Shown here one piece after another: positions 23,800 through 34,700 of a stretch of 64,000 nt of DNA. This DNA is from Histoplasma ohiense (lineage: Eukaryota > Ascomycota > Eurotiomycetes > Onygenales > Ajellomycetaceae): contig JAEVHH010000002.1 in NCBI GenBank assembly GCA_017607445.1, positions 434,001-498,000 of the forward strand. Reading direction: 5' to 3'. Positions within the stretch are counted from its first letter, which is position 1. Each line of letters starts with the position of its first letter. The position numbers and the translations under genes were made by a program. The notes under the pieces were generated by a model, which was given only the letters and a program-made list of their open reading frames with translations, did not search any database and was not told where the DNA came from.

Positions 23800-24835
23800 G
23801 GAGGTATTGAGGACGACAACGACGACGTAAAGACCTGATGTGAGGGAGCGAATGATAATGAGGAAATCTCACTGAGGGCGAGAGGCAAGGAGAGAAACTT
23901 TGGATAGCAAGTGACAGTTGGGAACACCAAAACTTATGAGGATTCTTGTGAAAGTGAGAACACACCGCTACCCTAGTTGACTACCACGGTCTTCTTGGAG
24001 ATTCAAGGAGAGAGTACGCAAATGTTTCCCAACAAAAGGCCACTCCACTTGCTGGTCGCATCACCACCGGGTTCCTGGCTCCATTGTCCGGCTAGGAGAC
24101 GGTAATAGAAATCCTAGTTTTGCAAAATTTGGCCCCCCGAAACAGTGCAGTGAGAACCATAGATTGACATCCTAAGCAAGCCGATATCAGGCCACCGAGA
24201 ACGGAACACTCGATTGAGGTGCTAGTCTCCAACAAACCTTGCCGAGGGGGAGAATAGCTGCCGTGTTGGCTGTGGGATCGTCAAGGAAAAAGAGGTTCAA
24301 GCGGACTCAAACACGAGCACAAAGTGGGATATGGTTGGTCTAGACCAGGTATAGTACCTTCCATCAGAAGTGGCGTGTCAATACATGATACATGCCCGTA
24401 ACGCTGTGAATAGCGTAATACCACTCATGTAATGCCTGTAATTTTTGGCTGGTGGGTCCCTGATGATAAGATTATCTGATTGATTAGATTCGCGGCACGC
24501 GGAAAGTAGTAGAGTAACGTTCGCTCCACTGTTGCGTCTGCTCGACTAGGGAAATCACCTCATTATTTGTTTTTTCCGGTAGAGAAAATTGAAAACGTAA
24601 TATTTGTGCGTATTTCCCAGGCAGAGTAGCGACATCGGAATGTTGTTAGCAAGGTTTCCGAATCCACCACGCCAGCCGCATGGGATGGCTCGATGGCTCG
24701 TACTACTTCATACGGCCTCCGGAGGATGTTTTTAGCAAGAACAGACGATGTTATATGTCCGGTTTATCGTAGTGAAACACTGCTGTCGAGCATTGGAAGA
24801 TTTAGTGTCAAGTTGTCAAAGCAAAAGTATCGAGA
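23800..24835. promoter_or_regulatory. divergent monooxygenase / ligase promoter with one Sre1-like site
   Basis: This 1.0-kb intergenic region holds one exact match, AATCAGATAA at 24472-24481 (minus), with a further GATAA core at 24465-24469 just before it. No gene is visible inside. The placement allows one site to serve both genes. Confidence 0.65.
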
Positions 24836-26733
24836 ATGGCCACAATATCAAATGAAACCCCTCTCTGGAGGCTGCAACAAACATTAAATCACATCCTGCC
24901 ACAATCCGTTCGCAAAAATGAAAAACATCTAGCTGTCGTTCACGGACCTACCCAGCCTGCTCTTTGGGAGATGACCTTGGGCGAATTGCTGGAGTTCCAG
25001 TGTTTGCGGTATCGCGATCTAGAGGCTGTCGTTGTCCCCTGGACAGCGGCGCGATGGACGTATGGACAACTTGAGAACGAAAGCAGTCATCTTGCCCGTG
25101 GCCTCTTAGCAAAAGGGATCCAGCGTGGGGATAGAATTGGGGTGATGGCGGGCAACTGTGAAGAATATGTGTCACTATTTTTCGCCGCTGCCCGTGTTGG
25201 CGCTATCTTAGTTGTCATCAACAACACCTATACGGATGCTGAGTTGAAGTATGCCCTTAGCCACACAGGTGAATTTCGCCACATTTCCCCTCTTGCTACG
25301 TTTCCTTAACGTCTAGGACGTAATGACTAATGCGTTGCAGCTTGCAAGTTGCTCTTCATTGTTCCTCGAATCGGCCGGCATGATCTTAAGAATGCATTGG
25401 AGGACCTTCACTCGCCCGATATCTCAAAACGACTTCCAAATCTTAATGAAACGGTTATGATTCAAGGCTCCTTTAAAAGCTTTGGAACGTATAAAGATGT
25501 TATTCTTGCCGGCAACGTTGTCCCATTAAGCGCAGTCCAGCGGCGGCAGGACACTCTATCGCCATTCGATGTCTGTAATCTGCAATTTACGAGTGGCTCA
25601 ACCGGGAATCCAAAAGCATCAATGTTAACACATCAGTGAGATTGTCTTATCTTCGGTTCAATGGGAGTATAGGCGCTGATTTCGTGTACAGCAATTTAAT
25701 CAACAACTCGCGCTTCATCGGCGATCGGATGGACTTCACTGAGTATGACATACTCTGCTGTCCGCCGCCGTTATTTCATTGTTTTGGGCTTGTCCTTGGT
25801 CTCCTCGCGTGTATAACGCACGGAGCCAAGGTCGTGTATCCTGCCGAAACATTTGACCCCGAAGCCGTATTGAGAGCAATATCAGACGAGCGGTGTACAG
25901 CACTCCATGGAGTGCCCACGATGTTTGAGGCAATCCTGGCACTCTCGAGACCCGATTCGTTTGACTGCTCACAGCTCCGAACGGGCATCATCGCCGGTGC
26001 GCCAGTTCCACGACCACTCATGAAACGGCTATGGAATGAGCTGAATATGACCGAGTTCACCAGCAGTTACGGGTTGACCGAAGCGTCGCCAACATGCTTC
26101 AACGCATTCACTAGCGACTCAATTGCGACCCGGCTCACAACGGTAGGCAAAGTGCTACCGCATGCTAGCGCCAAGATCATCAATCCCGAAACTGGGGAGA
26201 CTGTGAAAATCGGAGAACGGGGAGAACTCTGTATGTCTGGCTATCAAATCCATAAAGGATACTGGGGAAATCTGGAAAAAACAGCAGAGGCATTGATAGA
26301 AGATGAGGATGGCACGATTTGGTTGCGGACTGGCGACGAGGCGGTGTTCAATTCAGACGGGTATTGCACCATCACAGGACGCTTTAAGGACATAATTATT
26401 CGGGGAGGAGAAAATATATATCCTCTCGAAATTGAAGAACGTCTCACTGCACACCCAGCAATCTCGCGAGCTGCAGTAGTTGGACTGCCCAATAAGCATT
26501 ACGGAGAGATTGTCGGTGCATTTTTGGTGCTTGAGCCTGGCCATACTTGTCCACCAGACGACGAAATAAAAAATTGGACGCGGCAAACACTCGGGAGACA
26601 TAAGGCTCCCAAACACGTGTTTGTGTTTGGTTTGGATCCAAGGCTGCCGCTGGATATGCCCCAGACTGGCAGCGGGAAAATTCAAAAGCAAGTATTGAGG
26701 GATCTGGGGAAGCGATTGGTCGGTGAAGAGTGA
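24836..26733 (+). CDS. sidI: SidI-type acyl-CoA ligase
   Basis: AMP-forming acyl-CoA synthetase, 589 aa. SidI of A. fumigatus activates mevalonate to mevalonyl-CoA in siderophore synthesis. Exons: 24836-25268, 25341-25635, 25692-26733 (1770 nt, in frame). Motifs: P-loop FTSGSTGNPKASMLTHH (the last His is made by splicing at 25635/25692), SSYGLTEASP, WLRTGDEAVFNSDGY, GRFKDIIIRGGENIYP and the catalytic lysine region SGKIQKQVLRDL. Residues 12-20, RLQQTLNHI, fit a PTS2 peroxisomal signal (R-L-x5-H-x, with Ile at the last position where Leu/Ala is usual). The C-terminus (GEE) carries no PTS1. Aspergillus SidI is reported to enter peroxisomes by PTS2, so the match is meaningful. Mevalonate as substrate is inferred. 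Confidence 0.92.
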
Positions 26734-26958
26734 ATAACTTAACGGAATAGAGTGCAGTTTGCCTAAATGTAACTAGTTAATGTAAGTTTAACTACATAGA
26801 CCAAAAGTAAACAAGCTTCTTCGCAGTAGAACTTATATCTAAACCTCAGACAGGTGTTGCATTTAATGTGAGTAACTCAATAAATACGATATTTACAAGT
26901 AATCGAACATCAATCTATTTTCATTGGAATTCAAATTCAAAGCTAACCGCCATGAAGA

Positions 26959-28406
26959 CTATAATTTACTTTTGCTTGGCTTTGCCGTCCCATTGCTGGT
27001 CACATTTCCAAAATTCACGACTTCGAAAAATCGCACCCGTTCGCACCTCACCATGGCAGATCTCTTATGCGGCAGGTCTCCCCACTTGTGAACGTGGAAG
27101 CCATGCGCTGCGTCGTAGCCCAATACCGGTCCATTGGTTGCCTTTGGTTCCCCGACTACGCATGTAGTTCGAGGCTCGTCGAGAAATATGTAATGGATCA
27201 GACTGGTCCACCATGCCATGGCGCGATGAGGGCCGCGGAACCGCGCATCACCAACCAGCGAGTGTCTGCCACGATCCCAATCTAGGGCGGGATAATATGT
27301 GCCCATGTGGTCCTCCTAATCAGGGAATGATCGAATTAGCGAATAGCGATCAATGATAGAAACCATTTGCTTATCCAGTTAAAAGTAGTAGGAAATATGG
27401 AAGATATTTCGTCAATCAAAAAGAATGAGGAAACTGATCGTACTTTAGCCCAATATATCTCGAAATACGCGAAATAGGTATTGTTAAATCGTGCCAATAC
27501 GGCAATCTGGTGCGGGTCTTCATCGATCTTTCGCAGATATTCTCTATGTTGGTCCAAAGTGCCAGCCTCCTTCCAGTTGACGGCTACTCGGGGATCATTC
27601 TGCCAAGTATGGAACAGCTGGAGATGGGTTTCGTTCGTGTAATCGAGATGGTCCATGGCGAAAAATTCATCCAGGTGCGGAATATACCTGCTGTATATCG
27701 GTGCCCCTCGTGCGGGTTTTGCTGGGCGGACTGGATGTTGCGTATGTACCGGCCGATTTGTAAGTTGAGATGTCAATGTGTACTGAAGAGGGAAAGCTGG
27801 ATATTCTGACGGCAGTTTTCTAGCGCTCCCGCTTATCGATGGGACAAGCCATGCAGGTCGAGTTCCTAGAGGAGAACCCGCTCCTTGCCAGAACGCAGCT
27901 CGGGAGACCACAACATCTTCAATGGTAGTATACAGCGGCTGAGGCTGAACCGGAGTTGGAAAACGTGTAGAAAGCCCCGCCGCATTGCATTCGGCGTATA
28001 ATTGATCTTTCTGCGCTCCCGACAGAGAAAGACGGAAGGATTCTTCTGACGGCCTCAAAGAGAAGATCGCGTAGACTAGCATCCATATCTGGCCAACGGT
28101 CGGTGCCGACTCTCCATCCCAAGTCACAAACGAAACCAGACTTCGACAAGCCCGTGCCCAAGCAGTGTTATCTGATTCAGCAGGTAGGGTAGCCTGAGGG
28201 CCAGGAATTAACTCGCTGAAGTAGAGCATCTGGTGATGCAGTAGGTCTGGCGGCGAAATGGCGCCGTTGTTTTGGTCGCTTGACAATCGAAGCTGGAAGA
28301 TCCTGCCATTCGGTCCCGAGGAAGCTTGGTATAGTTCATATTTTGTTTTGTATGGCTCCGGAAGTCGCACAAGCGGCAAATCTCGCATCTCGCGGGAGGA
28401 GCTCAT
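26959..28406 (-). CDS. sidF: SidF-type hydroxyornithine N5-transacylase with PTS1
   Basis: GNAT-fold transacylase that moves an acyl group from CoA to N5-hydroxyornithine, 439 aa from this start. Exons on the minus strand: 28406-27444 and 27315-26959. The 128-nt intron runs GTACGATC to GATTAG and splicing gives EIYWAKEDHMGTYYPALDWD, typical of the IucA/SidF acetyltransferase domain. Downstream residues RGPHRAMAWWTSLIHYIFLDEPRT match the conserved acyl-CoA-binding part. The last three residues are SKL, a canonical PTS1 for peroxisome import, as reported for Aspergillus SidF. An in-frame ATG at 28478 would add 24 residues; I prefer 28406 because the extra lead looks unrelated to the family, but this is not certain. 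Two or three Sre1-like sites lie upstream. Confidence 0.92.
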
Positions 28407-28826
28407 TTTGTTGCATGACAATTGTTCAAGTATACACTGATCGTGGGATGCAACGGGGTGGAAAATGCAAAGTCCCAATCCGAGCCATTAATACGTTCTA
28501 AAGAAGCCAGGAGTGACTCGTGGGGCCGACCGCCCCAATCACCGTAACCCAGAAAGGGGAAAGAAACCCAGCTTCCTTGCCTGTGTTTTGCAGCTAGAAA
28601 CCTCAACATGATGCTCCGAATTCTCCACGGTTCATATCCAAGCGTTTCAACTAGGGTAATATGGACGTTTCAGCAAGTCCTGCGAACCTGTTATTCTGAT
28701 ACGCAATACGAATAATACTGAAATACACTTCCAGTATCCTACACGGCCGCGACAATATTACCCATCTGTGGAGCGATAATCTATATTCTCCGTTTGTGTC
28801 AGTTTTCCGTTGAATGCTCAGTGTTT

Positions 28827-29747
28827 GATCTGATAAGATTTCGGTCGACAATCCGCCCAACGGTCCCAACCCGAGGCCGCGAAAAGAACGTATCTGCTCA
28901 TGGTTACCGGAAAGTGGCGTGAGCTCCCAAACTTCTCCAGGTCGCACCCCACTCCCCCACGCTGCTTTCGTTATCAGATCTTTTTTTTTTTTTTTGGCAG
29001 AATGGTTACTTGAGGATGGCCCACAACTAGCCGAAGCAGTTCAGGGGAGTAATCAACATGGCCCATAACAGCCTCCCCATTTGACCCGGTTCTTAACAGC
29101 ACTTTGACTCTTGTTAGTGAAAACGGGACAATGCCGGAATTCAATATACACTACGGAGTTTGAAGAGGAGTGGTGGGTCGTGGCTAGTTGGAAGCTCCAG
29201 CTTCGAATTAAAAAAAAAATAAAATAAAATTAAAAAAAAAATTAAAAAAAAAAAAATCCCCTGCTTACAATGATCAAAAATATCTCTCAATCCTACTGAC
29301 AGCTGACACGCCGGACGAGATATGAACACCTTTTCGTGATACCATCGAATTTTGACAATCGGAGCAAAAGTAAAAAGAGAAGAACTAGTAGCTCCAAAGA
29401 ACCCATCAAAAACTTCAATTAGCTTTCAGCTAGCCCTCAGCTGCAAGTGATACAAGCTCACCATGCGGGAGTCAGACGCAACCACAAGGAGAGTCGTAAG
29501 TTCTTCAACCCACGGTGGCGCCATGCCTTTGCGGCTTGCAGGACGCTTTGCGAAGGTCCCTCGTTTGCTTGTTTTGACGGAAATTTTTCCCCTCCATGTG
29601 TCACAGGACTACAGGAGAGCATGTAGCCGAAGCTATGGGTCAACTCGTTGGCAATGGCTCCGGATAGCAAAATTAATCAAACTCTCACGGAAGAAATTTT
29701 GTTCATCCAATGCAGATGATAAATGGCTCATTTTCATTTATCTGATC
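28827..29747. promoter_or_regulatory. transacylase promoter: three Sre1-like sites
   Basis: Exact matches at 28827-28836 (plus, GATCTGATAA), 28971-28980 (minus, GATCTGATAA, next to an 18-bp T run) and 29738-29747 (minus, GATCAGATAA). The first two lie 421 and 565 bp before the transacylase ATG at 28406; the third is about 1.3 kb away and may be incidental or serve an unseen transcript. Confidence 0.68.
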
Positions 29748-32700
29748 AAAGTTTAACTTAGTCAAAATTACGAAATTATATTCTGGAGCCTTGAAAAATA
29801 CTGGTAAAAGTCCATACGTAATATACACATTACAATACCTCAAGATATTGAGTATATTACAGTTTGTGGATACTTTTTTTTACCAGCGTAAGATTGATAA
29901 GATCGCAGGGTCCCATCATTTGTGGGCCTATGGGACATCTAGGTAGCATCGACACAACACAGCTTCTTTTCTTCGGGAAGCAGAAAACCCGAAAACCAGA
30001 AAGGGAGGGAGGGGGGAATGAAATGGAGAATGGCTAACAAAAGAAAATGGAAAGAGAAATAATAACGCGTTGAAGGAGATCTGCTGCACCACCAGAGCGA
30101 CTTGCAATGAGTACTCGTAACTCTCTTGATTCTCTATTCAGAGAGATTTGTCTCATTATCTTAGCTATTATATTTTCAAAAGCGTCCTTTAATGGTAATC
30201 ATATATAACCTCTCTATGCTGCTCTCTTATCAGTCTTCCCCATCGTGAGGTACCGTACATGTTGTCTGATTCTGAGAAATGCTATTAGAAATGCTATTAT
30301 TTACGAACTTGTTAAGACACCTAATTTGATATATCCATACCAATTTGACTCTTGAAATTCACCCATATCCTTCTCCCTTCTCCCTTCCGACGTCATGAGA
30401 GGGGAATTCTTGCCTCATGAGGGTACGGCGGAATTGTTTCACCCAATCCCTTCTCCACTAAGATGTGGTTTTATGCCCTGACAATATAGAAGTACTAAAG
30501 CAATTCTGAGAAAACCAAGATACCCAATTTTCAACAGCCATCATCGAAGTGAAGAAAATTCAGAACCCGAACCCAACAAAAATCCCGAACCCTCTTCAGA
30601 TATGGCCAGGAGAGGATCAACTTTCTGGTCAATATAGGGCGCGCTATCAATTGTTCCCGTGGAACCACATGTGTTGTAGATCAACCTCGATAATTGTCGT
30701 TGCTATGCCCAAGCCCCATATGGAATATTTTCTGGAACTTGGTATTCAAATTCACGCCCCAAACTCAATTCCCAGTAGGGTTCAAATAAATGACGGGGAC
30801 GAAATGGTCACCAAGGAGGAGAAAAGTGGTCCCTTGTGTCGGATAAGCTACAAAAAAGCTACCGGCAATCAAGGTTGGAATAATGGCAGAAGCAATCTTG
30901 AGCATGAACGTTAGCTTGTCTCCGAAGATGACGTTAGAATTGCATTCTAAGAAGGATTAGCAAGAATGGGGAAAACTTTTGGAGAGCATCGTTTCTAACC
31001 ACCGTGGAGGTATCGGGCGACGATTCGGGAATTACATACTGCGGCGTCATCGATAGGGATATGATATCGATGGGGATTATGTTGGTATTGACGTCAATTT
31101 TAGGTCCGTAACCACATTTTGTACATACATACATACATGTACTTCTGAAAAACAATCGACGACAAAAAATCGACAAAAGCCAATCCATAGTTCGCCAAGA
31201 TGATCACCCATCCTTTCCATATAGTTACCTAAGAACTTATTACATATCTTAGGCTTGTCGGGAGGCACCTCGGGTTTCAAAATTTTTTATATCTGCATAT
31301 CCGTCAGCCGTTAGAAGTCCCATACCCGATAGCAATCATACATAACAGGAAGCAATTGTTCCAATGGCGGTGATACAATTCTCCAATATACTCTGCAAAT
31401 ATGAATATTCGTGGTCGGTCCCTACAGCACGATCAAGGGGCCAGGATAGATTTGAGATCCGTGGTCGGTAAGTGAAAAATCCCGATCTTTTTCAACTCAG
31501 AAACTCTATTGCGATGGCATGCCCGATGTCCATTACTCCGTCTGCTCGGAATAGTGAGTTGACTGGTTTTATTCCAGGATGAGGTCTAACATCTCTTGCG
31601 GGTATCCAAACAAATTGATCCGTTTCCGTAGCACCCTCCAACCCCGGCTAAAAAGAATGCTCCTCCTTGAACGTCGCGCTTGGGAAAACTAACACATACA
31701 TAGTCATAGGGAACGTTTAGAACGCAAAGGTCTGGTAGTTGGCGTCGTTGTGAGGTATAGTTGCAGAGATACATTGTAGACCAGCTTTTATCCGGGGTAT
31801 ATGAGACGAGTTAGTTCAAGATCAAAGCAAGGAATCGGAAAACAATGAAAATCAGGCTCCATCAAGGAAAGAAACATTATGACGGCCATCCTGCATAACT
31901 TTTACTGAGGGGCTGGCACCACTCTTCATGGGATGGAGCAATTCAGATAACCCACACGAGTAAATTGGTTTAACGGACAGAACTTGGTGAAATAAATTGT
32001 AAGTGCACAGCTTCCGGTGACAAGTTATTTGAGGATATCCAGCGTCGAAAAGGTTGTCGAATCGACATTGCTAATTCTAGGAGGCTCCCGACACTGTACT
32101 TTACCGCCTAAGCCTCAAAAAATAATATGACAAGACACGGCTTTCAGTATTAGTAGATATCAACCAAACGAATGTATGGAAAGAACGAAAAACCTCAGCA
32201 GCCGGAAGAACCGTCAATCCTTCTTCATTCGTTTTGAGAGATATGAATGGATCCTAATGATTAGTCCCTATGTGCCTGCGAGGAAACAATCGGAGCTCCT
32301 CATATGTTTGGTCTGCGGCGCTCGAACCGAGAGTAGAAAATTGCGATTGTTGCCGTATATCTGCGACGGGGGATTTAACAAAGCCCTTGATAGCTCAACG
32401 AACGAATAAGTGAACGCTTCATCAGCTGGATCCGGGGACGCTGATATCTCTATCAAGAATCGAGCAGTAAAATAGTACCAACACTCTATTCACATTAAGA
32501 ATCAAGTGATAAGAATTGCACGGTTCATAAAAGAACAGCGACCAGTGTTACTATTCTCCTTCGATGTGCCCGTCCTAGTCGTGGATGTACACCCTTGTGT
32601 AGGCTGATCGGAAAGACTTTTCTCGTCACGGTTCATAGGTATAATGAAAGGCACGAATTCTGGCCTCCCATCCTCCCATGTGACTGTAGAAAAATCTCCA

Positions 32701-33583
32701 TTAAGAAGAATCTGAAGAATGGAACTCGCGGCGCCCGCAAAATTTTTTCGTCACCTATATGACAGGCCTCGACTTCAAGGGCCATGATCGGCCATGGACA
32801 CTCCATTGGCTATGCAACACGGGGGAAATACGTATCATTGGTAGACGTATGCCCGGATTTGTGCCAGGATACATATCTCATAACAGAAGACGATACTTCT
32901 TCAATGTTAAGAACAGGGAAAATGACACCATGTCGTCAACTAGGGTTGAAAAAAAACAGGTTTACAGTGTGGTATGGAAGGAACAGCAACGGCTGCTCAC
33001 TCGCAGTCTCAATTGGCAAAGCTCCCACTATCCCGAAAGCAGTTTCCTGAAAGTAAACAAGTCGAGACCCCATCTCCTCGACTGAATACCGACAGTCTGG
33101 ACCTCGCGACATTTCTCTCCTAATCCATCGGAAAAACTCAGCTGGCCCTGTGGAGGCATTGGTGTTAGCGCTCGTAGCCAACTGCCAGGAAATTTTGCTG
33201 TATCATAGAAAAAATAGGACTTAGGTCCATAAGGAGAGATTTACGTCGCATGGCGAAGTGAGATGCTTGGCTGCAATACCATTATTGGATGAGGCCTTCT
33301 TCTTTTTTGAATCACATTTGATCCTCCTGATATGCCTTTGATTGCGCAAGATGGACTGTAAAGGAATTAGAAATCAAAAATCGAAAAAAATCAGTTAAGG
33401 CAAAAATAAGAGATACTTAAAATGGCAGAGACGCTTACTTCGTAGACATGATAAGTAATAAAGAGCCATACACGGACCATAGCGAACTGACCCTAGCGTG
33501 ACCGCCAAGTTTTAGGAATCGACCCCCATAAACTAACTCCAACTCCTGTCGGACCAACTTCACCATTTTCTTGACCACTTTGT

Positions 33584-33682
33584 ACCACCACGCTAATTTA
33601 GTATGAGGGGGTACCTCTAAGACAAACAAGAGTCAAGACCAAGAGAAGCAGGAACTCTCTCATACTAAATTTGCGTGGTGGT
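33584..33682. repeat. near-perfect 24-bp inverted repeat with 51-bp loop
   Basis: Arms 33584-33607 and 33659-33682 are reverse complements at 23 of 24 positions (they start ACCACCACGC and end TTTAGTATGAG). The spacer is 51 bp. No flanking target duplication is clear. It could be a small foldback/MITE remnant, a transcript hairpin or a regulatory palindrome. Confidence 0.7.
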
Positions 33683-34143
33683 CCACTCGCTGATGCACGC
33701 ACGTGCATGTACTGTCTGTGTTCCAAGAAAGAAGAGACTCTCCAAGTCGCAACCACAGACTTTTGCAGCCATCACCCTGTATGTACGGAGTAAGCCCTGC
33801 AACCATCAGCGCCATCATGGATATATATCTCTGCAAGTGTGCGGCGTTGTGACTGGGCTCATTTCAAATCAAACGAGCATCGCCTATGGTGCTTGTGGGT
33901 GGCTACGGTTATTCAAATCTACCACAGCTGTGTTACGAGACATGGCAAAGCGATTCCGGGGAAGGGAGATGGAAATTCTCTCTCCATCGATTTGTCCTTG
34001 GAAAAGCAAGTTCTGCTTACGGCGGTGCTGCAGCCATTTACCGCGAACAAGGTGCTCAATTGTCCTGCGGATGCCAGGGCTGAACGGAAAAAGCACGGAC
34101 GGCACAGCATCAAGCATCAGCTTCATTACCCGCAGCAGTCAGG

Positions 34144-34176
<33 letters not shown>
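34144..34176 (+). repeat. poly-A run (33 nt)
   Basis: Uninterrupted run of 33 A. It may be a simple repeat or the tail of an old retroposed copy; no recognisable retroposed gene is upstream. Confidence 0.9.
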
Positions 34177-34177
<1 letters not shown>

Positions 34178-34700
34178 AGCCAACAGCCTGAGAGTCGTAG
34201 AAACATCCATGAGACATCAAAACCAAGGACAGAGCACAGAGTCATTCAGCCCAATTTCACCAGTGCACAGTTTGCTCAACAACACGCTCGTAACTGAGGG
34301 CGTTTGAGTTGGGATGAACAAGTGGGAGCCAGCGTGGATATGGGGCTGAGGGCTGGGGGGCTGGGAATCCATGTCAGCCCTTGACCGCTTGAGCTGATTG
34401 TTTGTTGACTTTGTAAGTTTTTTTTATTTGTGTCTGTTTCAAAAATGATAAAGAATAAAACCAAATATTCTCTCACAAATGTGTGTTCATATCACATTCT
34501 TCAAGAATAATATTTTCCCCGGCGCCGTCGTGTTATTTTTGCAGGCTGGTGCGTTCACAGGGAAAAAAAAAAAAATACCAAACCAAAATGACAGGAAGAT
34601 GAAGAGGTGCCCGTTGCAAATCTGCCAAGGCGGCTAATCAGGAAAGTTCAATAGTAGTTTCCCTAGTTCGGCCAGCCATCGACCATTGAATCGTCTTCGG

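Larger units (their letters stand above)
29750..34700. other. 5-kb gene-poor region
   Basis: No recognisable gene. The longest frames (for example 121 aa from 30549 and 210 aa from 33675, the latter running through a poly-A tract) lack motifs and overlap on both strands. Base composition is ordinary except for A-rich tracts. It contains the inverted repeat at 33584-33682 and a 33-A run at 34144-34176. Confidence 0.5.

Noticed and set aside
31942..31951. ATTCAGATAA, near-match to the Sre1-like motif
   Set aside because: One core mismatch (T for A at position 2) and no gene nearby.
33675..34307. 210-aa open frame
   Set aside because: It runs through a poly-A tract encoding a Lys run, has no family motif and overlaps a 152-aa frame in another phase; looks like chance.
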